From assembly GCA_023213315.1 (NCBI GenBank), contig JAKCPI010005363.1:62001-126000 (forward strand): a DNA stretch of 64,000 nucleotides, read 5' to 3'. Below, one piece after another: positions 1 to 9,924 of the stretch. The notes below the pieces were generated by a model, which did not search any database, was not told the origin of the DNA, and saw only the letters and a program-made list of their open reading frames with translations. This DNA comes from Euborellia annulipes (Eukaryota; Arthropoda; Insecta; Dermaptera; Anisolabididae). The translations under genes and the position numbers were made by a program. Positions within the stretch are counted from its first letter, which is position 1. The number at the start of each line of letters is the position of its first letter.

Positions 1-78
1 GTGAATTTAATTTATAAATTTAGAAGATGAATAAAATAAAAGACTTCTTTTCTGTCCGAATTATTGTATTTTAATATT

Positions 79-127
79 CCTTGTCGACGTTTCGGAGACT
101 AAATGTCACCCATCTTCAGGACAAAGG
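79..127 (-). ncRNA. Minimal hammerhead ribozyme-like motif A1
   Basis: Read on the minus strand: stem I strand ending TTGTC, core CTGAAGA (CUGANGA with N=A), an imperfect stem II, then GAAAC followed directly by GTC and GACAA. Helix III would be only AC/GT with no loop, the minimalist form known from Penelope-like retroelements that is thought to act as a dimer. TTGTC and GACAA pair to close stem I. Confidence 0.6.
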
Positions 128-319
128 TATTAAAAAAAATTTTATCCCCGCTTCCTTCAGTTGTTAAAAAAGTAAGAGTGTTGGTATATTTTAGAATATA
201 TAAATTTACCGGCGTATAATATAAATGCTGAGTTAATGCATTAATTAGCTCCTTAGATGAATTTGTATATTCAAAAATAAACTGAAGGAGGCAGAGATAA
301 GATATTTTTTTAAAACACT

Positions 320-366
320 TTTGTCCTGAAGATGGATGTCGTTTAGTCCCCGAAACGTTGACAAGG
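320..366 (+). ncRNA. Minimal hammerhead ribozyme-like motif A2
   Basis: Plus-strand partner of A1: TTGTC, core CTGAAGA, stem II GGA...TCC, GAAAC, then GTT and GACAAGG. The cleavage-site triplet is GTT instead of GTC, which hammerheads tolerate (NUH). It faces outward, away from A1. Confidence 0.6.
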
Positions 367-475
367 AATATTATAATAATTCGGACAGAAAAAAGTCTTC
401 TAAATGTCACGACCTTGTCTTTTATTTATTTATTTTGTCCGATATCGATGTTAGTAGGGGTTAAACTCTCAATTT

Positions 476-887
476 GCCCTCGGACTTGGTGTAGAGGTGC
501 TGGCCTTCTATACCAAGGGTCGCGGGTTCGGATCCCAGGCAGTCCTATTTCCATTTGGTATCCAAATGGTTTAAATAAGAATATCTGAACCCCAAATATA
601 TTCAATATATACCAGGTATTAATTAATCAACGGTTATCGTCAAAGTCATATATGGACCCTGTTACGCATTAGTGTGTCAAGCGCCACCTACCGAGTTTTG
701 AGAAAATTAACATTAAAATTTTTTGTTTTCATTGGATTATATATAATTTTTTTTTGTCAATTGTGCAAGTAACATTAAAAATAATTTTTTTTAGAACGTA
801 TTTCATAAAAAATACTATTAATTATAGCATTTTTTTTTTTTTTTTTTGGGTGGGGGGGGCCAACCAAACCCCACCCCTGCGGAGAAG

Positions 888-922
<35 letters not shown>

Positions 923-1300
923 CCAAGGGCGGAAGAGAGGGGGGGTGCGGGGGGGTTTGTTAGGAGGGAGTGGGGGTGGGTTGGGGGGGGGGGGGGGGGG
1001 GGGGTTCTCCCCCCGGGGGGGGGGGGGGGGGGGGAAGGAAGGGGGGAATTGGTTTTGTTTGTTTTTTTTTCGGTGGGGGGGGGGGGGTGGTTTTTTTTTT
1101 TTTTGTGTGGGGTGGGTGGTTTTTTTTTGGGGAAATTTGAATCAATATTCCATGCTTAACTCATTTTTTAATTTTTTTTTTGGCGCTTGACATAGTAATG
1201 CGTAACAGGGTCCATATGTGAGTTGCCTAAAGAATGTGTGCATGTGTGTGTGTGAGTGTGGATGGGAGAAAAAAAAACTGGGATGGCTGGGAAACATCTT
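476..1300 (+). repeat. SINE1 copy S1, split by a MITE
   Basis: tRNA-derived head with an A-box-like stretch (TTGGTGTAG) and a B box (GGTTCGGATCC), followed by the family body: a palindrome around ATTTGGTATCCAAAT, then the TTATCGT...AAAGTC...GTTGCC tail and GTGTGAGTGTG microsatellite. The body breaks at 652 and resumes at 1217, the gap being a separate inverted-repeat element. The copy sits immediately upstream of chitin deacetylase exon 2. Confidence 0.7.
653..1214. mobile_element. TA-flanked MITE inside SINE S1 (Tc1/mariner-like)
   Basis: Terminal inverted repeats begin TGGACCCTGTTACGCATTA and run about 33 bp with few mismatches (653-685 against 1182-1214). Both ends are flanked by TA, matching Tc1/mariner insertion. 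The SINE sequence is continuous if the element is removed. The middle (about 830-1135) is mostly long runs of G, A and T and may not be faithfully assembled. Confidence 0.6.
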
Positions 1301-1347
1301 TAAAAGAAAATGTATTATTTTCATTTTATTTTTTTTTATAATTTCAG

Positions 1348-1637
1348 CCATTGCTCAAGAAGAAGCAGCAAAGAAAGAAGAATCGTTTGAGACAGAATTG
1401 TGTAAAGATAAAGACGCTGGCGAGTGGTTCCGGTTAGTGGCTGGAGAAGGGGATAATTGCCGAGATGTGATCCAGTGCACATCCAGTGGGCTCCAGGCGA
1501 TTCGGTGTCCAGCTGGTCTTTATTTTGATATCGAAAAACAGACCTGTGATTGGAAGGATGCTGTGAAAAATTGCAAGCTCAAGAATAAAGAGCGAAAGGT
1601 CAAGCCTCTCCTCTACACCGACGAGCCTTTATGCCAG
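1348..1637 (+). CDS. Chitin deacetylase exon (peritrophin-A domain)
   Basis: The acceptor is a T-rich tract ending TTTCAG at 1342-1347; the donor is CAG|GTCAGT at 1637/1638. The exon starts with two bases of a split codon, so an upstream exon must supply the first base. The open frame extends upstream into SINE sequence, but that part is intron. It encodes an acidic/lysine-rich N-terminal stretch and the whole chitin-binding domain. Confidence 0.93.
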
Positions 1638-2706
1638 GTCAGTAACACTTCACTTCACTCTCTTTGATGAATCATGCTTTGATTTATACCAAGGAAATGA
1701 AATTCTTTAAAAAAAAATAACTACAATACCTATATAAGTTTTTATGTAATAGTTAATACGGAAGAAGCAAATCTCTAAAGGTGAATTCTTCTTTTTTTTT
1801 TTAATATTATAAAAGAAAATCGTCAAGTGATATAAAAAATGGGCCATTATTTTTGTTTTTTCAAGGGCACGGCATTGGCTTTGAGAGGGTATTTGGCACT
1901 TTGTAAGTTTTTAGTTCATTTAGAAAAAGCGTTTCTTAATTATATGTATAGCCTTGAAATTTTATTATTTTCCATATTTGCTATTTAAATCTTTTTTTTT
2001 TTTTTTTATCAGTAAAAATCTTGACATTTATTATTATTTGTAATGTATTAGGAGAGGGGGGGTTCATGGATTAGTGTGTTGCCAATAGGGCCTCTGGCAA
2101 CTCTACAAGGAGAGGAAGTTAATCTAGCGATTGTTTTCCCCGGGGGGGAAGGGGGGGGGGGGGGGGACACTTGCCTCCTGGGATAACTACAATCCATTCA
2201 GACATCCAAAAAGAAAAAATACAAAATCTAAAAAATTGACAATGATGAAATCTTTCATATCTCTTCTTTAGTATCTTTTTGGTAGAGAAAAATTACAAAA
2301 ATTGACATATTTATGATTTCTCCTATTGTCTATCAATGTCATGTGTCATTCACGACTCTCGGGCTTGGTGTAGGGGTTATCATGCTGGCCTTGTATACCA
2401 AAGGATCGCAGGTTCGAATCCCAGGCAGTCCGATGCTTTTATTTAAGCCATTTGGATACCAAATTTAAAGAACGCATGGACCCCAAATATATTAATAACG
2501 GTTATCGTATAAAGTCTTATATAGCCTGAGTTGCCGAAATGACTGTGTGAATGTGGTGTGAGTGTGAATGAGAAAAAAGTGTGAGTGTTAAAAAAAGTGC
2601 CATTCATGAGTAGGCGTAACAATTCAAATTTTTTTTTATAAAAAAACACTCACACTCACACACTCACACTCACACACACACACTGGGGGGGTGTTGTTGG
2701 GGGGGG

Positions 2707-2747
<41 letters not shown>

Positions 2748-5700
2748 TTTTTTTTCTCTTCCTTTCCCCCTTTCCTATTATTTAATTTTATAAAAATAAA
2801 AAAAAAAGAAAAATAATAATTTTTTTATTTTTTAGTTTTTTATTTTTTGTTTTTTGGTTCCCCCCCTCCCCCCCACACAAACACAGTCCTTCCGGCAACT
2901 CAGGATATTTAAGATATTAACGATACTCATTAATTTAATACGATACAATTAGATGGTCCAGGCATATTTATTTAAGCCATTTGGTATCCAAATGCCTGGG
3001 ATCCGAACCCGCGACTCTTGGTATTGAAGGCCAATACGCAAGCAACTACACCAAGGACCGAGGGCAATTCAAATTTTTTCCTAGCATATCGCTCTAAATC
3101 AGTGTCTCCCAACCTTTTTTGGCCCACCTAAGCCTTTCTAAAATTCTTATGCCCCCCCCCCCCCTAACATATTAATATGCAAAAATTGGAATGTTCAGTA
3201 AAGAAATTAGAATAATAGGCTTTAGAAATAAATCACTATGAAATTATTGAGCAAACAAAACACAGTAAGTAAATTTTCAAAATATATAATGGAGAACTTG
3301 AAATTCAAATAGCACGAAATTTTTTATATTTAGTGATTAATTATTATTTGAACTTATTGAGATCCATGATGCTTACTGCCAAGAGATTTTATGTCAAGTT
3401 CCAATTTAGTTAACTTTAGTCTCAAGTCACTCCAGGTTTGTTATCTCCAGTCAATTTCTTTTTTATCAGCAAATCATGTATGGCACTAAGTCCGCATTTT
3501 CTAAGTGCCCCTCTTAGGCCCCACATTGGGAAACATGACTCTAATTGGAAGAAAACATAACGTCTTCAATTTTATTTCTAAAATTAATTAAACGTCTGTG
3601 GCTCAATGGTGGAGTGACAAATTTTAAGATCTTTAGGAAATGCTATACTGAGGTAAGGCACATTTTGTTAAAAAATGAAATTGACTAGTCACTTAACAGG
3701 CTGTTACAGCAGTTTTTTCAAAAAAATAAAAATTGATAAGTCTGAGTGCCAATTAACATCAAGGAAAAGAAATTAATTGTCCAAAATGCCACTAGGTTGA
3801 TTTCAGCTAAAACATTACCCTCTATTGGTATTGCTAGTTATTGATATCATAGACGCCAAAGAAATAATTAAAAGAAGAAAATTATTAACAATTTTGTTTC
3901 TTTTATCAAGGACGGATTCTTAGCCTGTGGCGACGGCGCTTGCATTGAAAGAGGATTATTCTGTAATGGAGAAAAGGACTGTACTGACGGATCTGATGAA
4001 AACACTTGCGGTAAGTAACATTTCTTAAAAAAACAACGATATTAAGAAATAGCAGCTTTTAATGACATTATATAGTAGAAAAAGTAAAAAGAAGGCCATT
4101 TCGTTAAGAAATTTCTTTTTTTAAAAGTTAAACATTAACATGTATGTAATATTTAAATCAATTATGAAGATGCATTTTTTTCGTCCAAAAAAGGAGAAGA
4201 TTCCTTGAAATTAATATCGACTCGTTTTTTTTTTTAACGATTAAGTAATTATATTTAAAATTAAATAATATGTAATACTACTACGAAAAACCTGTTGATG
4301 TCGTTGAAATATCTCTCTCTGATGTTCGTTTCGTGCTATCGTCTGATTAAGTCTTCTATTACGTCCTGGACCTACTTTTCTCTGGTTCGTTGAAAAAAAA
4401 AAAAGATAAATTATTATATAAATTATTTTATGTAATTATAAAGAAATAAATTCAAAAAGAGTGATTGAGTTCTTATTATTTTTCAAATCGAAATAATAAT
4501 TTTGCCCAAAACGGAGGATAATTTTTTAAGAAACTGGTTTAACAAGAGTAAAAGTTTAACGTTTATTTATTATTTTTGTTTTTCAGACAACGACAATGAC
4601 CCAAATCGCGCTCCGCCATGTGACCCGGCAGTTTGTGTTCTCCCTGATTGCTTCTGCTCCGAAGATGGTACAACAATCCCAGGCGATTTGCCAGCCAAGG
4701 ATGTTCCACAAATGATCACCATCACGTTTGATGATGCTATCAATAACAATAACATTGAATTATACAAAGAAATGTTCAATGGCAAACGAAAAAATCCCAA
4801 TGGCTGCGATATTAAAGCAACATTCTTTGTGTCCCATAAATATACTAATTATTCGGCCGTACAAGAAACACACCGAAAGGGCCATGAAATCGCAGTGCAT
4901 TCTATTACGTAAGTTTTTGAAAGAATTAATTAATTAAAACTTAAAAATGTTACATGTTTTCTCTCTTGGCTGTTACAGACATAATGATGATGAACAATTC
5001 TGGAGCAATGCGACTGTTGATGACTGGGCAAAAGAAATGGCCGGGACAAGAATAATTATCGAGAAATTCGCTAATCTCACAGATAACAGCGTCGTTGGAG
5101 TACGAGCTCCGTATTTGCGAGTGGGTGGAAATAACCAGTTCACAATGATGGAAGAACAAGCTTTCCTTTATGATTCAACAATCACAGCCCCTCTTTCTAA
5201 TCCTCCTCTTTGGCCTTACACTATGTATTTTAGAATGCCACATAGATGTCATGGTAATCTACAACATTGTCCAACAAGAAGTCACGCTGTGTGGGAAATG
5301 GTCATGAACGAATTAGATAGACGTGAAGATCCCCAATTTGATGAATATCTTCCTGGCTGTGCTATGGTTGATTCTTGCTCAAATATTCTCAGCGGTGATC
5401 AATTTTACAATTTCTTAAATCACAATTTTGATCGGCATTATAATAAAAACCGGGCACCATTGGGATTATATTTCCATGCCGCCTGGTTGAAAAATAATCC
5501 AGAGTACCTTGATGCATTCCTGTATTGGATTGATGAAATTCTTTCCAATCACAATGATGTATATTTTGTCACAATGACACAAGTCATTCAATGGATTCAA
5601 AATCCACGAACAATAAGCGAAGTAAAGAATTTCGAGCCATGGGCAGAGAAATGTTCAGTAGATGGACGGCCAGCATGTTGGGTGCCACATTCATGCAAAT

Positions 5701-5807
5701 TGACAAGTAAAGAAATTCCAGGGGAGACAATCAATTTACAAACATGCGTGCGGTGCCCTAACAATTACCCGTGGGTCAATGACCCCACCGGCGACGGGTT
5801 CTTCTAA
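1348..5807 (+). CDS. Chitin deacetylase, group I (serpentine/vermiform-like), 5'-partial
   Basis: Secreted enzyme that removes acetyl groups from chitin in cuticle and tracheal matrix. Four exons are visible (1348-1637, 3911-4010, 4587-4908, 4979-5807), all with GT/AG junctions and compatible phases. They join to 1541 nt, which plus one missing upstream base is 514 codons. Residues below are numbered from the first partial codon. A peritrophin-A chitin-binding domain has six Cys (19, 38, 44, 54, 67, 76). An LDL-receptor class A module has six Cys (96, 103, 108, 115, 121, 130) and the DCTDGSDE calcium motif. The deacetylase domain carries TFDDA (Asp179/Asp180) and HSITH (His235/His239), so base and metal ligands are present, then RAPYLRVGG and GLYFHAAWL. 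The signal-peptide exon is not in view. About 513 residues plus a leader fits the fly serp/verm proteins. I cannot decide between the CDA1 and CDA2 paralogues. Confidence 0.95.
2085..2120 (+). repeat. SINE2 fragment
   Basis: The stretch CTGGCAACTCTACAAGGAGAGG closely matches the body of the SINE2 copy at 17053-17555 (around 17220-17240). Only this short internal piece is recognisable. Confidence 0.4.
2350..2645 (+). repeat. SINE1 copy S2
   Basis: Full tRNA-like head (GGGCTTGGTGTAGGGG; B box GGTTCGAATCC), then the ATTTGGATACCAAAT palindrome, TTATCGTATAAAGTC, GAGTTGCCGAAA and a GTGTGAATG-rich tail. It lies in the chitin deacetylase intron, head-to-tail inverted with S3. Confidence 0.75.
2646..3065 (-). 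repeat. SINE1 copy S3 (inverted relative to S2)
   Basis: Minus-strand head at about 2990-3065 (B box read as GGTTCGGATCC on the complement), body at 2885-2990 and CA-rich microsatellite tail from 2646. Between body and tail is a block of homopolymer runs (2685-2880). With S2 it makes a long potential hairpin inside the intron. Confidence 0.65.
3100..3538. mobile_element. hAT-type MITE
   Basis: Ends CAGTGTCTCCCAACC and (reverse complement) TCATGTTTCCCAATG are imperfect inverted repeats of the kind seen in hAT elements. An 8-bp duplication flanks them: CTCTAAAT at 3092-3099 and CTCTAATT at 3539-3546, one mismatch. The 439-bp interior has no coding potential. Confidence 0.55.
3911..4010 (+). 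CDS. Chitin deacetylase exon (LDL-receptor class A module)
   Basis: Exactly 100 nt between TATCAAG and G|GTAAGT, too short to stand out as an ORF. It starts in phase with the preceding exon and encodes 33 residues including five of the six LDL-A cysteines (the first is at the end of the previous exon) and the DCTDGSDE motif. It ends with the first base of an Asp codon. Confidence 0.93.
4587..4908 (+). CDS. Chitin deacetylase exon (start of catalytic domain)
   Basis: The acceptor is TTTTTCAG (4579-4586) and the donor AC|GTAAGT at 4908/4909. It encodes the Cys-rich linker and the first half of the deacetylase fold with TFDDA and the first His of HSITH. The 576-bp intron before it (4011-4586) is AT-rich and shows no repeat I recognise. 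Confidence 0.93.
4979..5807 (+). CDS. Chitin deacetylase terminal exon
   Basis: Follows a 70-bp intron (4909-4978) ending GTTACAG. The first base completes the Thr codon of HSITH and the next codon is the second metal-binding His, so the motif is split by the intron. It encodes the rest of the catalytic domain and a conserved Cys-containing C terminus ending in GDGFF, then TAA. Confidence 0.95.
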
Positions 5808-6008
5808 GTCATTGATCTCATCCTTTCTTAAATCCTTAACCCTTCCTTCTCCTTAAAGTCCTCCCCACCCATTCGCACTTCGCCTTGCCACTTTGGAGCC
5901 ATCGGTGCGGCCCCTCGTTATTATTTAATTAATAATTGTGATTTTCGGGTCATTTTTTTTTTAAATGTAAAAACACCTGTGTACTATATAACAGTCCTAC
6001 CAAAAAAA

Positions 6009-6014
6009 AATAAA
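6009..6014 (+). promoter_or_regulatory. Candidate polyadenylation signal (AATAAA)
   Basis: First AATAAA after the chitin deacetylase stop, about 200 bp downstream. Two more lie at 6065-6070 and 6079-6084, so the true 3' end cannot be fixed from sequence alone. Confidence 0.5.
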
Positions 6015-6114
6015 TGCGTAGGCTACGTTAAATATATGTAAAAATGTTTTCAAACAAGTTTTAAAATAAAACATGCTTAATAAAACCTTTCAAGGCTTCC
6101 TTAAGTTCGTGTCA

Positions 6115-6425
6115 TTTTCCAGCTTCCTTCTATCGGAATAAGTGAAATGGCGGCTGACTCCGCTTTTAATTAGATAACAACAAGGCGTGGCCAGGAGATC
6201 AGGTTCGTAGTAAAAAGCGACCCAGTTGGCTTACAAGTAGAGCTCTCGGCTTTCCAGAGAGAAAGAACCAGAAATTAAAAGGAATGAATAATTTGCGGGG
6301 ACCCCTCTAGGGCAGCTGAATAAACCAAAAAATGTGCGCCCTTGGTTTTCCCAGGGTCACGGGCCGTCGAATGTCACCTAACGGGACTCTCGTTAAGGCG
6401 ATGCGAGGCCGTCAGTAGCCAAGAT
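6115..6425. other. Unassigned GC-richer block downstream of chitin deacetylase
   Basis: About 310 bp with clearly higher G+C than its surroundings and no long open frame. It contains short dyads such as GGGACCCCTCTAGGG and a stretch resembling a tRNA-like head (around 6225-6280), but I could not fold it into a tRNA or match it to another repeat here. It may be a SINE of another family or the end of a 3' UTR. Confidence 0.3.
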
Positions 6426-7370
6426 TAATATTATTCCAAATGTCATCATAAAAAAAAAAAAATAAAATAAAGAATTATTTTTCTATGTAATAAAATTGTT
6501 GATTAAAAATAAAATATTCTTTCTAAGTTATGATTTTTTATTTTTTTCTTAGTGAGTAATTAAGACGTTAATCAGCAAGTGGAGCAACGCAACAACGCAA
6601 GACTGGTTTTTTAATTCCCTCCTAATTCCATCAGCAGATCCTCTCTTATCATTTAGAAGAAAAAAAATATCACTTTCATCAATATTATCGAAATATCCCC
6701 TCACAAACACACACACAATTAATATGTAAAATAGGTTGCGTGAATACATTAAAAGCTGTACAGTTAAGTTATTTATTGAATTGATCAAAAATTCCATCCA
6801 AGTGTGTGTTGAGTAATAGATATCTATTATTTTTGTTTCCTTCCATAAACCAGAACGGATCCTTAGAATATTAAATGGGAATAATAGAAATTACTAGAAG
6901 AATCTGACCTTTACCTTGAAATATTTTACTCCTTTTATGTATATTTTGCTTAGCGTTCAGTTCTTTCACTAGCCAATTAGAGAAAAGAGAAGTCAATTGG
7001 TATCAAGAAAATTGATTTCCTACTTTAAACTTTTTTTCTTTTGACTCCATGGTCGTAGCTATCCTTTTGTAAGAAGCTTAAATTTAAGATCGCGATTCTT
7101 TTTTCAACAAAAAAAAAAAAAAAAAATCGCTACTCTCGGAATCAGAAAATTTTTAAATATTAAAATAAAGCTTAAGAAATATAAAATACTCAAGGAACTT
7201 TCTTAGGGGGTAAAAAGATAATTTTTTTCGTCATTTTGACTCCCTCTTTAAATTTCTGTTTTCAAAGTTAACAAAATAGAAATATGGAAAACAAATGTTA
7301 TACAGAACAACAAAACATTTCAAGTACTTGAAATTGTTGTATTTATTTCTTACTTGTAATCTCTAGCAAT
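6426..7370. other. AT-rich stretch, nothing recognised
   Basis: No coding frame with recognisable content, no clear inverted or direct repeat, no tRNA-like sequence. Short open frames here lack any family signature. Confidence 0.5.
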
Positions 7371-7377
7371 AGAACAG

Positions 7378-7860
7378 GGTGGCCCAAAAGTCACTAGACC
7401 ATTTTCAAATGAAATATCTTTTTTATTTCTTTTCAATTCATATTTATTCTTTTATAAACATCTTGGAAATAAATGTTATTTAATTCTGAAAATAACATCC
7501 TTTAAATAACCACCATTTTGTTTTTCACACGGACGCGCTCTTTCTAGGGTCATAATGTTTTCAATTTTTTCACGAACGTTGTTCTTCAAATGCTGAATAG
7601 TTCTGGAATTCTCTATCTTTTAAATACCCCCATAGAAAGAAGTCTGGAGCAGTTAAGTCAGGTGAGCATAACGGCCACTTGATTTAAGAATTCGATTGTG
7701 GGGCGAGCTGTATGGCAGTAGTAGTATTTTCTGTTGAAAAATATCATTCTCCTTATGCCCTGAACTGGGTAAGAGCGTAATTCAAATCTTTCAGTTCGAA
7801 AATTTGCCGCACGAAAAGTGTTTAACAGTGGCTCTAACAATGACAATTAAATATTTTTTG
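7378..7860 (-). pseudogene. Tc1/mariner-superfamily transposase relic
   Basis: On the minus strand the end of a transposase is readable in pieces: CHTARPTIEFLNQ (about 7685-7730) and WPLCSPDLTAPDFFLWGYLK (about 7620-7680). The latter carries the third acidic residue region (SPDLTxxDFF) typical of the superfamily. The DG part of the usual DGAPxH motif is lost and frames shift between the two pieces. The element's outer end seems to be GGGTGGCCCAAAAGTCACT at 7378. The 5' part is missing. Inactive. Confidence 0.7.
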
Positions 7861-7927
7861 GCTCTCCTGAAAAATAAACAAAATGGAGTTAGGCACTTTA
7901 CTAATTAGAACGTCCATATGCTTGATA

Positions 7928-8182
7928 CCAGGGCGGATACAAGGGGGGAGGTAAAGGGGGTAATTATCCCCCTGAGATTTGAAAAAATACTTTTTTTCGA
8001 AAAAAATGTATTTTTTATGTAAAATTTTAAAAATTAATACTTAAAAATTTGATTTGTATTTATATTCTGGCAAACAAGTACAGAATGCGCCTTTAAATTA
8101 CCGAAATTAAGAAAAAAATGTGTGCTGTGCGACCAGTCACTTTAGATTCCCCCCCCGAGAAACACCTCTGGATCCGCCACTG
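7928..8182 (+). mobile_element. hAT MITE, family Q copy 1
   Basis: Ends CCAGGGCGGATACA and CCAGTGGCGGATCCA (complement) match the classic hAT CAGxGGCGGAT terminus. An 8-bp duplication GCTTGATA flanks it at 7920-7927 and 8183-8190. The interior (255 bp in all) contains a GTGTGCTGTGCGACCAGTCAC module shared with repeat family R. Confidence 0.8.
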
Positions 8183-8235
8183 GCTTGATATAAAACTCCA
8201 ATTTTCTGTTCTCTTAAGTGATGAATAGTGAAATG

Positions 8236-8416
8236 CAGAGCCGGATCTAGGGGGGGGGCAGTGGAGGCATGTGCCCCGGGCGGCAGATATTAGGGGGTGG
8301 CAATTAAAGAAAGATTTACTAAAAAAAAAGGTAAAATGATATGAATTTTGTATAGAAAATTTTAAGAGCAAATTAAATTTTGCCCTCCTTAAAAAAATCT
8401 CCTAGTTCCGGCCCTG
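8236..8416. mobile_element. hAT MITE, second family
   Basis: Ends CAGAGCCGGATCTAG and CAGGGCCGGAACTAG (complement), flanked by an exact 8-bp duplication GTGAAATG at 8228-8235 and 8417-8424. 181 bp, non-coding. It lies only 50 bp from the Q copy. Confidence 0.75.
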
Positions 8417-8544
8417 GTGAAATGAGACGACAGAGCGTAGAAAAATACTTTATTATTTATTCTTTTGGCTAGGTCTTCTTAAGAATTTTTTTGACACAAG
8501 GTATTTACATATAAAAAACTGCAAATTTATTAATTCCAAGTGAT

Positions 8545-8605
8545 TTCATCGGATTGCCTGGGACCGAACCTACACTCTACACTCCTTGGATTGAATAATA
8601 CTCGT
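8545..8605 (-). repeat. SINE1 head fragment
   Basis: The complement shows a degraded tRNA-like promoter: GGTTCGGTCCC (B box) and CCAGGCAATCCGATG. The tail is missing. Confidence 0.45.
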
Positions 8606-9640
8606 ATATTTAAGATATCCCCGCCTGACTTCCCCCTCTCGACGGTTCTGCATGATATGATTTAATTAGATTTCTTTAAGCTTCTTTTTATGTTATATTT
8701 CATATTATTTATTTATTTTTTTACCTTTTGAAAGTTTTTAAAATGAACCTCTTAGAAAACACTTAAAATCATGTAATAATATTTAAAATATTTCTTGTAT
8801 TTATTTAAAGCAATGATTAGCCAATAACTTTTTGTAATTATTGTTTTGAAAAATGACTTAAGATCTTTTTTGGATATCCGGTGTTATATAAATAGATAAC
8901 ACAAATTTCTTTTCCCTGAGTCGATATCAAATAATCGAGAGATGTTAAAATGTACATAAGTGCATTTATTAATTTTCGAAATTTTTTAGTGAAACTCTTA
9001 AAAAAAAATATAAATTAATATGAACGTTTTGTTTATTTTTAGTAAAAGGATTGCTTATGTGATTAGCACATAAAGTCTTTTGATATTCCATCCAAAAGAA
9101 AGCCTCCCGAAGGACAAACAGCAACTTGAAAGCTAAGAGCTCACCAAAAAAAAATAAAAAGATTATTGACTAGCTAGCACTGTCACTGTCACTGTCAAAT
9201 TTTTGTTTATCTAGCTAATAAATCTTAATCAGATTTTCACCTGAAGGGGGCAAAATCTTTTGGCCTTGGATTCAGGGGTCGATGACACGCAAATGAGATA
9301 TTCTTCTTTCTTTTTTGAAATAAAAAGTAAGTAATCATATTTTTATTTTTTTTTTCTCTTATAAATAAAACATCTAAATTTGAATATATAAGAAAGAGTT
9401 TATGAAGAAATTTCTAGTTTGAAATTGAAAAGAAAGAAGAAATTGTCCATTGCCAAGTTTAGGGAATTTCAAAACTTGTTCCAAGATTCTAATTTATAAT
9501 ATTTTCTCTTTAAATAATAAAGTAAATTTGTAAAAAAAAAAAAAGGTTCTAAAGCTGTTAGGCTATTAATTTGTGAATTTTTGAATAGATATATCTGGAA
9601 GAGGGCAGGATTTAAGAGTATGCCGCCTATAGGCTAAAGC
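8606..9640. other. AT-rich stretch, nothing recognised
   Basis: No gene, inverted-repeat element or SINE seen. Contains poly-A/T runs and the short direct repeat CACTGTCACTGTCA near 9178. Confidence 0.5.
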
Positions 9641-9916
9641 CAAGGGCGGATACAAGTGGGGGGGGGGGTAAAGGAGTTAATTAGCCCCCCTCTGAGATTA
9701 AAAAAATACTTTTTTTCCAAAAAAAAATTTATTTTGAATATAAAATTTTAAAAATTAATACTTACAAATTTGATTTGTATTTAGATTCTGGCAAACAAGT
9801 ACAAAATGCGCCTTTAAATTACCGAAATTAAAAAAAAATTGTGTGTTGTGCGACCAGTCACATCAGATTACCCCCCCCCCCCTCCGCCCCGAGAAACTCC
9901 TCTGGATCCGCTCTTG
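9641..9916 (+). mobile_element. hAT MITE, family Q copy 2
   Basis: Same family as 7928-8182, with ends CAAGGGCGGATACAAG and CAAGAGCGGATCCAGA (complement). Exact 8-bp duplication GCTAAAGC at 9633-9640 and 9917-9924. The shared interior includes the GCGACCAGTCAC module. Confidence 0.8.
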
Positions 9917-9924
9917 GCTAAAGC

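Larger units (their letters stand above)
20..404. mobile_element. Ribozyme-pair element A (Penelope-like, non-autonomous)
   Basis: A roughly 385-bp element whose ends are imperfect inverted repeats (about 19-85 against 360-404). Just inside the arms lie two hammerhead-like motifs, one on each strand, both facing outward. The spacer has no recognisable coding sequence. It lies in, or just upstream of, intron 1 of the chitin deacetylase gene. I see no clear target duplication because the left end is at the window edge. Assignment to Penelope-like elements rests on the ribozyme type, not on a reverse transcriptase. Confidence 0.6.
1638..3910 (+). other. Intron of chitin deacetylase (2273 bp), repeat-filled
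   Basis: The longest visible intron. It contains a SINE2 fragment near 2085-2120, SINE1 copies S2 (plus) and S3 (minus) in inverted orientation, and a hAT-type MITE at 3100-3538. The remainder (1640-2080, 3540-3900) is AT-rich with no feature I recognise. Ends are GTCAGT and TATCAAG. Confidence 0.85.

Noticed and set aside
477..550. SINE1 heads as genuine tRNA genes
   Set aside because: Every head continues into the same non-tRNA body, and acceptor stems are not formed.
754..1190. Open frames of Gly/Lys/Pro-rich peptides on both strands
   Set aside because: They are translations of homopolymer runs inside a MITE and have no coding signature.
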